DNA of 29,076 bases from contig PKRI01000027.1 in assembly GCA_017577485.1 (NCBI GenBank), positions 1 to 29,076 on the forward strand. Direction: 5' to 3'. Below are positions 1 through 7,841 of the stretch, in pieces. Source of the stretch: Bacillota bacterium (GTDB lineage Bacteria > Bacillota > Sulfobacillia > Thermaerobacterales > RSA17). Made by a program: the position numbers and the translations under genes. Within the stretch, counting starts at the first letter, position 1; every line of letters starts with the position of its first letter. The notes below the pieces were generated by a model. The model was given only the letters and a program-made list of their open reading frames with translations. It made no database searches and had not been told where the DNA came from.

Positions 1-121
1 GTCACTAGATTCGCAGCAAGTCGACGACAGCCTCGAGAGTCTTGTTTATTTATGATCGCGGCGCCAACCAGCGGCCCTACAGCTGCGTCGGCCGCAACAG
101 CAGAATATAAAAAAGAGGGAT
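1..121. other. Composition-shifted segment at window edge
   Basis: Two A/T-rich patches (about 40-56 and 102-117) interrupt otherwise very GC-rich DNA. No family member is recognisable in any frame here. A ribosome-binding-like AAAGAGGG stands before an ATG at 120 that opens only 11 codons and stops at 153-155, overlapping the next gene's ATG. Glycosidase-like protein sequence begins abruptly in frame at about base 119. This could be a deletion or insertion junction, a real intergenic start region, or a contig-end artefact. The sequence alone does not decide. Confidence 0.4.
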
Positions 122-151
122 GTCGAGGCCTGCGCCACCGGTGCCGAGCTC

Positions 152-1006
152 ATGACCGACCGCCTGGCCATCACCGGCGGTTTCTTCAACCCGCGGGATT
201 ACGCCCGCAGCAACCGCCTGCCCACCGAGCCCTGGGTGACCCTGATCGCCGACGGCGAGGTCATCCACATGGGCCAGTTCGGCGGCGTCATCGGTTTCCG
301 CGAGCTGTACCGCAGCCGCATTGAACCGCTGCGCCTGCGGGTGGTCCTCGAAGCAGGCGAGATGCACCTGCCGGGCGGATGGGTTCAGGGGGTCAACCAC
401 ACACCCCAGAACCCCGAGGGCAACGACGGGATCTACCTGTTCACCCGGGCCTACGGCTCCAGGGTCGACCTGGCGGGAGGTCGCAAGGTGGTGGTCCGCG
501 ACGGCGTCGTGGTCGACGTCACCGAAGCGCGGGCAGCGGCCATCCCCGAGGACGGCTTCGTCATGGCCCTGTACGGGTCACTGCAGCGCCTGGCCGACGC
601 CAACTTCGGGCTGGGCCAGCGGGTCGGCTACCGCCTGCACTTCGAAGACGCCAACGGCTGCCCGGTGGCCTGGAACCCACTGACCGCCGTGGGCGCCGGG
701 CCCATCCTGGTAGACAACGGACACATCCGCACCGATTATGCCGAGCAGGGGTTCTTCGAGCCGCGCATCCTCAACCAGCCGGCCCGCCGGCTGGCCATCG
801 GCATCCTGCCCGACCGCAGCCTGGTGATCGCCGCCGGCGACGGCATCCGCACCGTAGAGATGGCCGAGGCCATGAAGCGCCTGGGGGCCCGCTGGGCCCT
901 GAACCTGGACGGCGGCGCCTCGGCCGGCATCTGGTACGACGGCGAGTACCTGCTGCGACCCGGGCGCGAGCTCAACCACGCCCTGCTGCTGGTACCGGCG
1001 CCCTGA
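152..1006 (+). CDS. Phosphodiester glycosidase family protein (NAGPA/DUF2233-like), probably N-terminally truncated
   Basis: The 284-residue protein resembles the phosphodiester glycosidase (NAGPA, PF09992) family, whose best-known member is the mammalian uncovering enzyme that removes N-acetylglucosamine from a phosphodiester. Visible family marks are AITGGFFNP near the N-terminus, GPILVDNG in the middle, and the C-terminal ALNLDGGASAGIWYDG followed by ELNHALLLV. Bacterial members are usually secreted and carry extra N-terminal sequence. Here there is no signal peptide, and in-frame family-like residues (VEACATGAEL) continue upstream of the ATG to about base 119, with no ATG, GTG or TTG before a stop at 53-55. 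The ATG at 152 has only a weak ribosome site. It converges on the phoU remnant with an 18-bp gap. The substrate is unknown. The gene may be a 5'-truncated remnant. Confidence 0.75.
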   Translation: MTDRLAITGGFFNPRDYARSNRLPTEPWVTLIADGEVIHMGQFGGVIGFRELYRSRIEPLRLRVVLEAGEMHLPGGWVQGVNHTPQNPEGNDGIYLFTRAYGSRVDLAGGRKVVVRDGVVVDVTEARAAAIPEDGFVMALYGSLQRLADANFGLGQRVGYRLHFEDANGCPVAWNPLTAVGAGPILVDNGHIRTDYAEQGFFEPRILNQPARRLAIGILPDRSLVIAAGDGIRTVEMAEAMKRLGARWALNLDGGASAGIWYDGEYLLRPGRELNHALLLVPAP

Positions 1007-1024
1007 GCGGCGACCGACCCCGGT

Positions 1025-1126
1025 CTAATCGTTGAGGGCGTGGCGCTCGCCCCGGACCAGGTAGATCACCCACTCGGCCAGGTTGGTGGCATGGTCGCCC
1101 AGGCGCTCGATGTGCTGGGCGATCAT
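1025..1126 (-). pseudogene. phoU: phoU remnant (last 33 codons only)
   Basis: Translation of this stretch gives 33 residues containing ERLGDHATNLAEWVIYLVRG, which closely matches the C-terminus of PhoU (ERIGDHATNIAEWVIYLVTG-type). PhoU is the regulator normally encoded last in pst operons; it links transporter activity to the PhoR kinase. A full PhoU is roughly 215-235 residues. Here the homology stops about 14 bp after the pstB stop codon, so nearly the whole gene, including the first three-helix bundle, is missing. An in-frame ATG exists at 1126 but has no good ribosome site. The likeliest reading is an internal deletion fusing the pstB end to the phoU tail. An assembly collapse is possible. 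Function is not expected from this fragment. Confidence 0.8.
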
Positions 1127-1140
1127 ACCATTCCGGCGCC

Positions 1141-1938
1141 TTAGCCGAAGCGACCGGTGATATAGGCCTCGGTACGCTCGTCGGCCGGCCGGGTGAAAAT
1201 CCGTTCCGTCGGGCCGAATTCGATCAACCGCCCGTTCAGCATGAAGGCGGTGTAGTCGGACACCCGGGCGGCCTGTTGCATGTTGTGGGTGACGATGACG
1301 ATGGTGTACGACGCCTTGAGCTCGGTGATCAGGTCCTCGATCCGGGCCGTGGCCGTGGGGTCGAGAGCCGAACAGGGTTCGTCCATCAGCAGGATGTCGG
1401 GCTCGATGGCCAGGGCCCGGGCGATGCACAGACGCTGCTGCTGCCCGCCCGACAGGGCCAGCGCACTGTCCCGTAGCCGGTCCCTGACCTCATCCCACAG
1501 CGCCGCCTGGCGCAGGCTGCGCTCGACCCTCGGCAACAGGTCGCCCCGGTAGCCGTTGATCCGCAGCCCGAAGGCGATGTTCTCGTAAATCGACTTGGGG
1601 AACGGGTTGGGCTTTTGAAAGATCATACCGATGGACCGCCGCAGCTCCACCGGGTCCACGTCGGGAGCGTAGATGTCTTCGCCCCGGTAGGCCACCCGGC
1701 CCGTAATCCGCACACCGGGGATGAAGTCGTTCATCCGGTTGAGGCAGCGCAGCAGGGTGCTCTTGCCGCAGCCCGACGGGCCGATGATGGCGGTGATGCT
1801 GCGCTCGGGAAAGGTCAACGACACGTCCTGGATGGCATGGCTCGTTCCGTACCACACGTTGAGTCCCTCAGTGGACAGGGCGGCCAGCCCCGACGGCACT
1901 TCGGCCGCCGACTGCGCCGCCTGGGCTTCGCTCATCAT
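1141..1938 (-). CDS. pstB: Phosphate ABC transporter ATP-binding protein PstB
   Basis: PstB is the ATPase that powers high-affinity phosphate import through PstC-PstA. The 265-residue protein has Walker A GPSGCGKST (53-61), a Q-loop FQKP (about 107-110), the ABC signature LSGGQQQR (162-169), Walker B ILLMDEP (182-188), and the switch histidine in VTHNM (about 216-220). PstB-typical text includes MNDFIPGVRITG and NPFPKSIYENIAFG. Start: a double ATG at 1938/1935 preceded by GGGAG; an open frame continues upstream but overlaps pstA. A 28-bp gap separates it from pstA. The N-terminus has about 20 extra low-complexity residues. Its usual downstream partner phoU is reduced to a remnant directly after the stop codon. 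Confidence 0.97.
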   Translation of the reverse strand: MMSEAQAAQSAAEVPSGLAALSTEGLNVWYGTSHAIQDVSLTFPERSITAIIGPSGCGKSTLLRCLNRMNDFIPGVRITGRVAYRGEDIYAPDVDPVELRRSIGMIFQKPNPFPKSIYENIAFGLRINGYRGDLLPRVERSLRQAALWDEVRDRLRDSALALSGGQQQRLCIARALAIEPDILLMDEPCSALDPTATARIEDLITELKASYTIVIVTHNMQQAARVSDYTAFMLNGRLIEFGPTERIFTRPADERTEAYITGRFG

Positions 1939-1966
1939 GCGGCTCCCTCCACGGGCGGCGTCACGC

Positions 1967-2842
1967 CTACCATTGAGAACGCCTCTGCATGCGGGCCCGC
2001 AGGACGATGGCCAGGGCGTTGAAGCCCAGCATGACCACCAGCAGGACGAGGATCCCCGAGGCGGCGATGGCATGAAAGCCCTGCTGGGGGCGCGACACCC
2101 AGTTGTAGATCTGGATCGGCATGGCCGTGAACGGGTCGAACACGCTCTCGGGCACGAAGGCCACGTAGGTCAGGGCGCCGATGGCGATCAGCGGCGCCGT
2201 TTCGCCGATGGCCCGCGACAGGGCCAGGATGGTCCCGGTCAGGATCCCCGGCAGCGCCATGGGCAGCACATGGTGGCGGACCACCTGCCACCGGGAGGCG
2301 CCCAGGGCGTAAGCACCCTCGCGGATCGACGCCGGGACCGCGCGGATGGCCTCGCGGGCAGCGGTGATGATGACCGGCAGGATCAACAGGCTCATGGTCA
2401 GGGCACCGGCCAGCAGGCTGCGCCCCAGACCCAGGGTGCGCACGAACACACCCAGGCCCAGCAGGCCGTAAACAATGGACGGCACGGCGGCCAGGTTCGC
2501 GATGTTGATCTCGACGAAGCGGGTCATGGCGCTGCGGCGGGCGTACTCCTCGAGGTAGACCGCGGCGCCCACCCCCAGGGGGAACGAGATCACCGCAACC
2601 AGTACCAGCAGGTACACCGACCCGAAGATGGCCGCCTTGAAGCCGGCCTGCTGCCAGCGGCGGGAGGGGAAGCTGTCGAGGAAGGTCCAGGTCAGGGTGC
2701 CCGCCCCGTCCCGCAGTACATCGAACAGCAGCACGACCAGCACGCCAAGGCCCACCACCACCGCCCCCAGCGCCAGCGCCTGAAGGGCGACGGCCGCCGC
2801 CCGCCGGCGCCGGCGCATGCCCGGTCCGCCTGGAGCGCGCAT
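1967..2842 (-). CDS. pstA: Phosphate ABC transporter permease PstA
   Basis: PstA is one of the two membrane subunits of the high-affinity phosphate importer. The 291-residue protein has a basic N-terminus, a first membrane helix (about residues 15-40), and then the MetI-like permease core. The EAA loop that contacts PstB is EGAYALGASRWQVVRHHVLP followed by GILTG. A second conserved stretch is SRAIGETAPLIAIGAL. Start chosen at ATG 2842: its ATG overlaps the pstC stop codon (TGATG), and GGGAGGTG lies 8 bases upstream within pstC, so translation is probably coupled. An internal ATG at 2818 is less well supported. The length is normal for the family. Confidence 0.96.
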   Translation of the reverse strand: MRAPGGPGMRRRRRAAAVALQALALGAVVVGLGVLVVLLFDVLRDGAGTLTWTFLDSFPSRRWQQAGFKAAIFGSVYLLVLVAVISFPLGVGAAVYLEEYARRSAMTRFVEINIANLAAVPSIVYGLLGLGVFVRTLGLGRSLLAGALTMSLLILPVIITAAREAIRAVPASIREGAYALGASRWQVVRHHVLPMALPGILTGTILALSRAIGETAPLIAIGALTYVAFVPESVFDPFTAMPIQIYNWVSRPQQGFHAIAASGILVLLVVMLGFNALAIVLRARMQRRSQW

Positions 2843-3804
2843 CAGTCGTACACCTCCCGGAACCGGTCCAGCAACCACCGGCTCAGCAGGTTCAGGACCA
2901 GCGTCAGGACAAAGAGCGCCGTCCCCACCGCGAACAGCGTCCGGTACTCCAGCGTGCCGTGGGGCACGTCGCCCATGCTGACCTGGGCGATGTAGGCCGT
3001 CATGGTCTGCATGGCCTCGAGCGGGTTCAGCGACAGATTGGGCAGGTTGCCGGCGGCGATGGTGACGATCATGGTTTCGCCGACCGCCCGCGAGAAGGCC
3101 AGGATGAAGGCCGAGACGATCCCCGACAGGGCTGCGGGCACGACCACGCGCAGCACCACCTCGAGCTGCGTGGCGCCCAGGGCGTAGGCTCCTTCCCGCA
3201 GGGAACGGGGCACGGCCAGCAGGGCGTCCTCCGACAGCGAGGCGACCATGGGCAGGATCATGAAGCCCATGACCAGGCCCGCCGACAGGGCGTTGAACAC
3301 GATGATCCCGGGAAGGAACTGTTTGAGCAGCGGCGTCACGAACAACAGCGCGAAGTAGCCGTAGACCACCGTGGGGATACCGGCCAGCACCTCGAGCAAC
3401 GGCTTGATCACCGCCCGCCAGCGGCCGGGCGCATACTCGGCCAGCCAGATGGCGGCCAGCAGGCCCAGCGGCAGCGCTACTGCCATGGCGATGGCGGCGA
3501 TCAGCAGCGTGGCGGTCAGCAGCGGCCAGATGCCGAACCGGGGGTTGGCGAACAGCGGCGTCCACTGGGTCCCGGTCCAGAACTCCACCAGCGCCACCTG
3601 CTCGAAGAACCGCCAGGCCTCCGACGCCAGCGTCGCGACGATGCCGGCCGTGGTCAACACCGACACCAGGGCGCACAGATACAGCGCCGCGCCGATCAGC
3701 GATTCGCTGAGGCGGCGGCGTAGGGCGCGCCGCAGCGCCGCTTCGGAGCGCAGCACGCTGCGGCCGACCTGGGATCGGAACAGGCCTTCGCTTAGGACCG
3801 ACAT
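2842..3804 (-). CDS. pstC: Phosphate ABC transporter permease PstC
   Basis: PstC pairs with PstA to form the phosphate channel in the cytoplasmic membrane. The 320-residue protein has a cytoplasmic arginine-rich N-terminus (about 1-35), then about six hydrophobic helices. The EAA loop is EGAYALGATQLEVVLRVVVP, and PstC-typical segments include LLEVLAGIPTVVYGYFAL and SRAVGETMIVTIAAG. Start: the ATG at 3804 has GAGGAGGG 10 bases upstream. A GTG at 3831 would overlap the end of pstS and has no comparable ribosome site. It lies 16 bp after pstS and overlaps pstA by one base, so the four pst genes form one transcription unit. Confidence 0.96.
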   Translation of the reverse strand: MSVLSEGLFRSQVGRSVLRSEAALRRALRRRLSESLIGAALYLCALVSVLTTAGIVATLASEAWRFFEQVALVEFWTGTQWTPLFANPRFGIWPLLTATLLIAAIAMAVALPLGLLAAIWLAEYAPGRWRAVIKPLLEVLAGIPTVVYGYFALLFVTPLLKQFLPGIIVFNALSAGLVMGFMILPMVASLSEDALLAVPRSLREGAYALGATQLEVVLRVVVPAALSGIVSAFILAFSRAVGETMIVTIAAGNLPNLSLNPLEAMQTMTAYIAQVSMGDVPHGTLEYRTLFAVGTALFVLTLVLNLLSRWLLDRFREVYD

Positions 3805-3820
3805 GGGTGCTCGGCCCTCC

Positions 3821-4912
3821 TCACCGACCACCGGCCATCAGCTCGAGCAGCGTCTTGCCCTCGCTGCCCTCGCCGTACATGGTCCCGGTGACGCGGTTCT
3901 CCACCCGCGCCAGGGCCAGGTCGTAGATCTCCTGGGGCAGTTCCACATATCCGACCTCCGCCACCAGCGGCGTGCCCTCGGTGAGGTAGTACCGGACGAA
4001 CTCGGCCACCTCGGGCCGCTCCCCGAGGGCCTGGGCGTTGACGTAGATGTAGATGGGCCGCGACAGCGGAGCGTAGGTGCCGTCGTTGATGGTCTGCTCC
4101 GACGGCGCCACCGCCTGGCCGGTCTCGGGGTTGACGATGGGCACGGCCCGCAGCGAATCCTGGTTGGCCACGTAGTAGGCATAGCCGAAGTACCCGAGAG
4201 CGTTGACGTCGCCGGCAATGCCCTGGACCAGCACGTTGTCGTCTTCGCTGGCGGTGTAGTCGCCGCGGCTGGCGCCCTCTTCACCGTTGACCACGTCGGT
4301 GAAGTAGTCGAAGGTACCCGAGTCGGTACCGGGACCGTAGAGGTTGATGGGCGCGTCGGGCCACTGGGGCCGCACCTGGCTCCAGCGGGTGATGACGCCC
4401 TGGGCCCCCGGCTCCCAAATCTTGCGGAGTTCATCGATGGTGAAGGCGTCGACCCAATCGTTTTCGGGGTTGACCAGTACCGAGAGGCCGTCGAAGGCCA
4501 CCGGCAGCTCGATGTACTCGATGCCGTTGGCGGCACAGGCCTCGTGTTCCGACGCCTTGATGGGCCGGGACGCGTTGCTGATGACGGTCTCGCCGGCGCA
4601 GAACTTCTCGAAGCCGCCGCCGGTGCCCGACACACCCACGGTGATGCGCACATCGGGGTGCATGGCCTGGAACTCCTCGGCCATGGCCTCGGTGATGGGG
4701 AACACGGTGCTGGAACCGTCGACGCTGATCAGACCCGACAGCTGAACCGCGTCGTCCTGCTCACCGGCGTCCGACGGAGCCTCCACCTTTGAACCCCCGC
4801 CGGGGGCGGGGCTGCGGTCGCCGTCGGCGGCGGCCCCGCCTCTGCCGCAGGCGGCCATCAGGACCAGGGACAGGCCCAGGGCCGCAGCCTTGAGGAACCT
4901 CGTCGCGCGCAT
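3821..4912 (-). CDS. pstS: Phosphate-binding lipoprotein PstS
   Basis: PstS captures phosphate outside the membrane and delivers it to PstC-PstA. The 363-residue precursor has a signal peptide with lipobox LMAAC (Cys22 lipidated). A short Gly/Ala/Pro/Asp-rich tether follows, then the PBP-like domain with VDGSSTVFPITEA, VSGTGGGFEKFCAGE, NASRPIK and GTDSGTFDYF. These segments carry the Ser, Thr, Asp and Arg residues that ligand phosphate in the family. The ATG at 4912 follows GGGGAG at good spacing. It is the first gene of the operon, and a PhoP-like direct repeat lies 70-100 bp upstream, so induction by phosphate starvation is expected. The length is normal. Confidence 0.97.
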   Translation of the reverse strand: MRATRFLKAAALGLSLVLMAACGRGGAAADGDRSPAPGGGSKVEAPSDAGEQDDAVQLSGLISVDGSSTVFPITEAMAEEFQAMHPDVRITVGVSGTGGGFEKFCAGETVISNASRPIKASEHEACAANGIEYIELPVAFDGLSVLVNPENDWVDAFTIDELRKIWEPGAQGVITRWSQVRPQWPDAPINLYGPGTDSGTFDYFTDVVNGEEGASRGDYTASEDDNVLVQGIAGDVNALGYFGYAYYVANQDSLRAVPIVNPETGQAVAPSEQTINDGTYAPLSRPIYIYVNAQALGERPEVAEFVRYYLTEGTPLVAEVGYVELPQEIYDLALARVENRVTGTMYGEGSEGKTLLELMAGGR

Positions 4913-4983
4913 GCGACTCCCCTTCCCGTTTCGTCGTCCATAGGCAACGATAGAGCGGGCGGCGGCTCTCGCGGTGAAGGCTC

Positions 4984-5011
4984 GCCGAAGGTTGTGTTAA
5001 GGATTTGTGAA
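4984..5011 (-). promoter_or_regulatory. PHO box (PhoP-type direct repeats) upstream of pstS
   Basis: On the minus strand the sequence reads TTCACA, 5 bases, TTAACA, 5 bases, TTCGGC, giving an 11-bp period. This matches the Bacillus PhoP consensus of TTAACA-like repeats every 11 bp, with two strong repeats and one weak one. A candidate -10 (TATCGT, 4947-4952) lies about 31 bp toward pstS. The region also lies between divergent genes, so the lipoprotein gene starting at 5096 could be affected. The repeats are seen directly; PhoP binding is inferred. Confidence 0.65.
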
Positions 5012-5095
5012 GGGCGCGTGCGGGGGAACCCGGCTGCACAGATTGCGTCTGTTAAGGGCGGACGGACTTCCTACACGGCAGGAGGCGGAACCAGA

Positions 5096-5887
5096 ATGCG
5101 TCACAAACGGTGGCTCGGATGGATCGCCGTCTTCCTGGTGGGCGCCCTGCTGGCGGCCTGCGGCGGCAGCCCGCAGCCCGGCGCCGGCGATGCCACAGAG
5201 CCCGGCACCGACCAGGGCAGCACCGATGGGGCCGCCGGCGTCGATTGGGAGATTCCCGCCATCGACCAGCTGCCCGACGAAGTGGCCGCCTGGGTCGAAC
5301 AACAGCAGGCGCAAACCGGGATCTTTCAGCTCACCCACGACGACCGGACCTACATCCTGATCGCCTGGGGCGAGAAGCCCACCGGCGGCTACGGGGTGGT
5401 CGTCGACGACGTGCAGCCGCTCGGCGAGGACGCCCTGCGCCTGGACATCACCCTGACGGCTCCGGGCGAGGACGCCATCGTGACCCAGGTGCTCACGTAT
5501 CCGATCGCCCTGGTGGCGGTGGAGCCCGGCACCTATTACCGGCTCGAGCCCCACTTCGAGGGCGCGCGGTTCCTGGAGAACAACTCCTTCCGCATCGATG
5601 AGCCGGCCATGTTCGCGGAGGTCGGCGACAGCGTGCGGGTGACCGGCGAGGCCCGGGTGTTCGAGGGCGTCTTCCAGATTTCCGTGGAGGACGGCCACGT
5701 GGTGCTGGCCCACCAGGTCATTCAGGTGGAAGGCGCGCCTGCCTGGGCGCCCTTCGATGTGACCCTGGAATTCGAGGAAACGCCCACCAGTCCCAACGGC
5801 GTGGTGTTCGTCTACACCCACAGCCCCCGGGACGGTTCCGTCATGGATGCCATCGGGGTGCCCATCAGCTTCACCACCTGGGAGTAA
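5096..5887 (+). CDS. Lipoprotein with PrcB-like and Gmad2 immunoglobulin-like domains
   Basis: The 263-residue secreted lipoprotein has an N-terminal signal peptide and lipobox LLAAC (Cys22), followed by a Gly/Thr/Asp-rich tether to about residue 50. Residues about 75-160 resemble the PrcB C-terminal domain, with the hallmark GEKPTGGYGVVV (92 onward) and a late VLTYPIALVAV strand. Residues about 175-260 resemble the Gmad2 Ig-like domain, with VRVTGEARVFEGVFQI and THSPRDGSVMDAIGVPI. Both domains are common in Bacillota cell-surface proteins; PrcB was named for a subunit of a spirochaete protease complex. The exact role is unknown, probably binding or stabilising envelope proteins. Start: ATG at 5096 with AGGAGG upstream; a longer open frame reaches 4994 but lacks a signal-peptide start. 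It is divergent from pstS. Confidence 0.85.
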   Translation: MRHKRWLGWIAVFLVGALLAACGGSPQPGAGDATEPGTDQGSTDGAAGVDWEIPAIDQLPDEVAAWVEQQQAQTGIFQLTHDDRTYILIAWGEKPTGGYGVVVDDVQPLGEDALRLDITLTAPGEDAIVTQVLTYPIALVAVEPGTYYRLEPHFEGARFLENNSFRIDEPAMFAEVGDSVRVTGEARVFEGVFQISVEDGHVVLAHQVIQVEGAPAWAPFDVTLEFEETPTSPNGVVFVYTHSPRDGSVMDAIGVPISFTTWE

Positions 5888-5914
5888 GCGGTCTGGGTGG
5901 CCTGACTCAAAAGC

Positions 5915-5950
5915 GACGCCCGCGGCGCCGGTACCGGCCCCGCGGGCGTC
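5915..5950 (-). terminator. Terminator hairpin between convergent genes
   Basis: A perfect 10-bp stem GACGCCCGCG / CGCGGGCGTC encloses a further palindrome (CCGGTACCGG). On the minus strand the stem is followed by GCTTTTGAG, giving a short U-tract that fits termination after the DoxX gene. On the plus strand the tail (TTGCCGTCTG) is weaker, but the hairpin may also serve the lipoprotein gene. Confidence 0.7.
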
Positions 5951-6002
5951 TTGCCGTCTGACATCGATGTGCCGGTAAACGGTAATCACGCCGCTGGGCG
6001 CT

Positions 6003-6569
6003 TCAGCGCCGCTGCTGGAACAGGGACCCCGGTTCCCACGGGGTGCCCAGGGCCGGCAGCACCCAGCGGTCCAGGCCGTACCAGCCCGCGTTGCGCCACG
6101 CCAGCACCAGCCAGGTGCCCACAGCGAAATAGATCGGGTTGCTGCTGACGGTGCCGGCCAGCAGGAACGCCATGTTCATGAAGGTACCAAAGAACGCCGC
6201 GATGCCCGTCAGGCATCCAAGGATCAGCGCAGCGCCCACCAGCACCTCGCCGTAAGCCACCAGGTGGCCGAACACGGCGGCGTTGTTCAGGACGACGTTT
6301 TCCAGGAACCAGGCGTACCACCCGGGCACGTCGGGATGATCCCCGCCGGCCCGTTCCAGCGCCCTGGCGACGAACCCGGCCACGGCGGCACCGGCCTGCT
6401 CACCGGTCCACGCCGGGGAACCCACCTTGCCCATCCCGGCCTGCAGCCAGCCCCAGCCCAGCCAGACCCGCAGGACGAGCCAGAGCACGGCCGGCCGCGT
6501 GTCGCTCAGCAGGAATCGTGCCCAGGGCGGTTCACTGAAAGGGATGTGTGTGTTGCGACCGCTTTCCAT
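6003..6569 (-). CDS. DoxX family membrane protein
   Basis: The 188-residue protein has about four hydrophobic segments and DoxX-family features. These are an early VLRVWLGWGWLQAGMGKV helix, an amphipathic loop with WYAWFLENVVL, AYGEVLVGAALILG, and NPIYFAVGTWLVLAW near the end. DoxX was first described as a subunit of an archaeal thiosulfate:quinone oxidoreductase, but most bacterial relatives have no proven substrate. The start at 6569 is chosen because GGAGGTG lies 7 bases upstream; an ATG at 6587 has no such site. It is a single-gene unit, divergent from the GGDEF gene and ending at a hairpin. Function beyond an integral membrane, possibly redox-linked, protein is not assigned. Confidence 0.85.
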   Translation of the reverse strand: MESGRNTHIPFSEPPWARFLLSDTRPAVLWLVLRVWLGWGWLQAGMGKVGSPAWTGEQAGAAVAGFVARALERAGGDHPDVPGWYAWFLENVVLNNAAVFGHLVAYGEVLVGAALILGCLTGIAAFFGTFMNMAFLLAGTVSSNPIYFAVGTWLVLAWRNAGWYGLDRWVLPALGTPWEPGSLFQQRR

Positions 6570-6725
6570 GGCCTGCACCTCCAGCATATCCTATCGTGTG
6601 GTCAGCGCCGCCCGCGCAGGCCGCTCCCGCCGCCAATCTCAGGCAGCTACTGGAATCCAGCCGCCCGCACCCGATAAAAGGATCGTAGGGTATCCACCAC
6701 CCATGACCTCCGGAAGGGGAACGGC

Positions 6726-7841
6726 ATGGCGGCACAAGCCGAAGCCGGCCAACTGACCGGCTGGCCTGAAGAAGCGCTGCAGGGACTGCGGCACCGCTTC
6801 GGCGGGCTGCCCGCCCTGGTCCGCGCTGCCGGCACGGCCCTGGAGGACCCAGCGCAGCACCCGCTGTCGCTGTGCATCATCAGCCTGACACCCGGTCCGG
6901 CCCCGGCAGGCCCCAAGGCAGCACCGTTCGGCGCCGACCCGGGCCAGGTGGGGAGCGTCAACGAACTGCACCAGGTGCTGGCCGCCACCGGCTGCTGGCC
7001 CACATCGGGCACCGTCTACACGCTGCGGCCCGGCGAATTCGCCCTGCTGCTGCCGGGGGTGGGCCCCGACATCCGGCGGCGCCTCGAGGAATGCATCCTG
7101 AAGTCCGTGCACCGCTCCGGCCGGCTCCGCTGCGATTGCGGCGGCGCCACGGCTCCCGACGACGGCACCACCCTGGCCGCCCTGTGGCTGGCTGCCGAAG
7201 CCCGGCGCCAGGCCGCCCGCAGCAGCAAGGTCGCGCCGGCGGGACCGGTGGACTGGCGGGAACTGGCGGCGGCCCGGCAGGATTTCGTCCTGGAACTGGT
7301 GTCGGCGTTCCTGGAGCGGGTGCAGTCCTCGGACAGGCTCTCGGAGCACTACGCCCTCCTGGCGTACACCGACCCCCTGACCGGCCTGCCCAACCAGCGG
7401 GCGGTCACTGAACTGCTGCAGTCCTGGATGGGGTCCGGCGAGCGCTTCTCGCTGCTGCTGATCGACGGCGACGAGCTTAAGCTGTACAACCAGCGGTTCG
7501 GCTACGAGGGCGGCAACCAGATGATCATCCACGTGGCGCGGGCTCTGGCCAGGGCGCTGCCGGAAGGCGCTGTGCTGGCCCGCTGGCTGTCGGGCGACGA
7601 GTTCGTGGTGCTGTTGCGCAAGGGCGAGGACACCGACGTGGCGGTGCAGTTGTGCCGCCAGGTTCGGTGCGATTTCCGCGACTGGCCCATTCCCATCACC
7701 GTGTCGGTGGGCGTGGCCCGCTTCCCCGAGCACGGCAGGGACCCCGACAGCCTGATCCGGGCGGCCTCGCTGGCCAACGACGAAGCCAAGCGCCGCGGCA
7801 AGGACCAGGTCGTGGTGGCCTCAGCCCAGCGTCAGGCGTGA
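6726..7841 (+). CDS. Tandem GGDEF protein: degenerate N-terminal and SGDEF C-terminal domain
   Basis: The protein (371 residues) probably makes c-di-GMP. The C-terminal half (about 210-365) is a clear GGDEF domain: DPLTGLPNQRA (216-226), IDGDELKLYNQRFGYEGG (246 onward) with the metal Asp, SGDEF (289-293) as the signature variant, and ITVSVGVARFPEHG (324-337). The N-terminal half looks like a second, worn-out copy: SLCIISL (48-54), RPGEF (101-105) at the signature position, CDCGGATAPDDG (136-147) where SVGVA..P.dG is expected, and a final LWLAAEARRQA helix. A helical linker (175-205) joins them. There are no membrane helices. No RxxD inhibitory site is evident before SGDEF. ATG 6726 is preceded by GGAAGGGGA. 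The 3' end overlaps the convergent ATP-grasp gene by 21 bp. Confidence 0.9.
   Translation: MAAQAEAGQLTGWPEEALQGLRHRFGGLPALVRAAGTALEDPAQHPLSLCIISLTPGPAPAGPKAAPFGADPGQVGSVNELHQVLAATGCWPTSGTVYTLRPGEFALLLPGVGPDIRRRLEECILKSVHRSGRLRCDCGGATAPDDGTTLAALWLAAEARRQAARSSKVAPAGPVDWRELAAARQDFVLELVSAFLERVQSSDRLSEHYALLAYTDPLTGLPNQRAVTELLQSWMGSGERFSLLLIDGDELKLYNQRFGYEGGNQMIIHVARALARALPEGAVLARWLSGDEFVVLLRKGEDTDVAVQLCRQVRCDFRDWPIPITVSVGVARFPEHGRDPDSLIRAASLANDEAKRRGKDQVVVASAQRQA

Noticed and set aside
1721..2995. A 424-residue plus-strand open frame over pstA-pstB
   Set aside because: The codon use gives His/Gln/Arg-rich protein without family marks; the minus-strand pst genes are certain.
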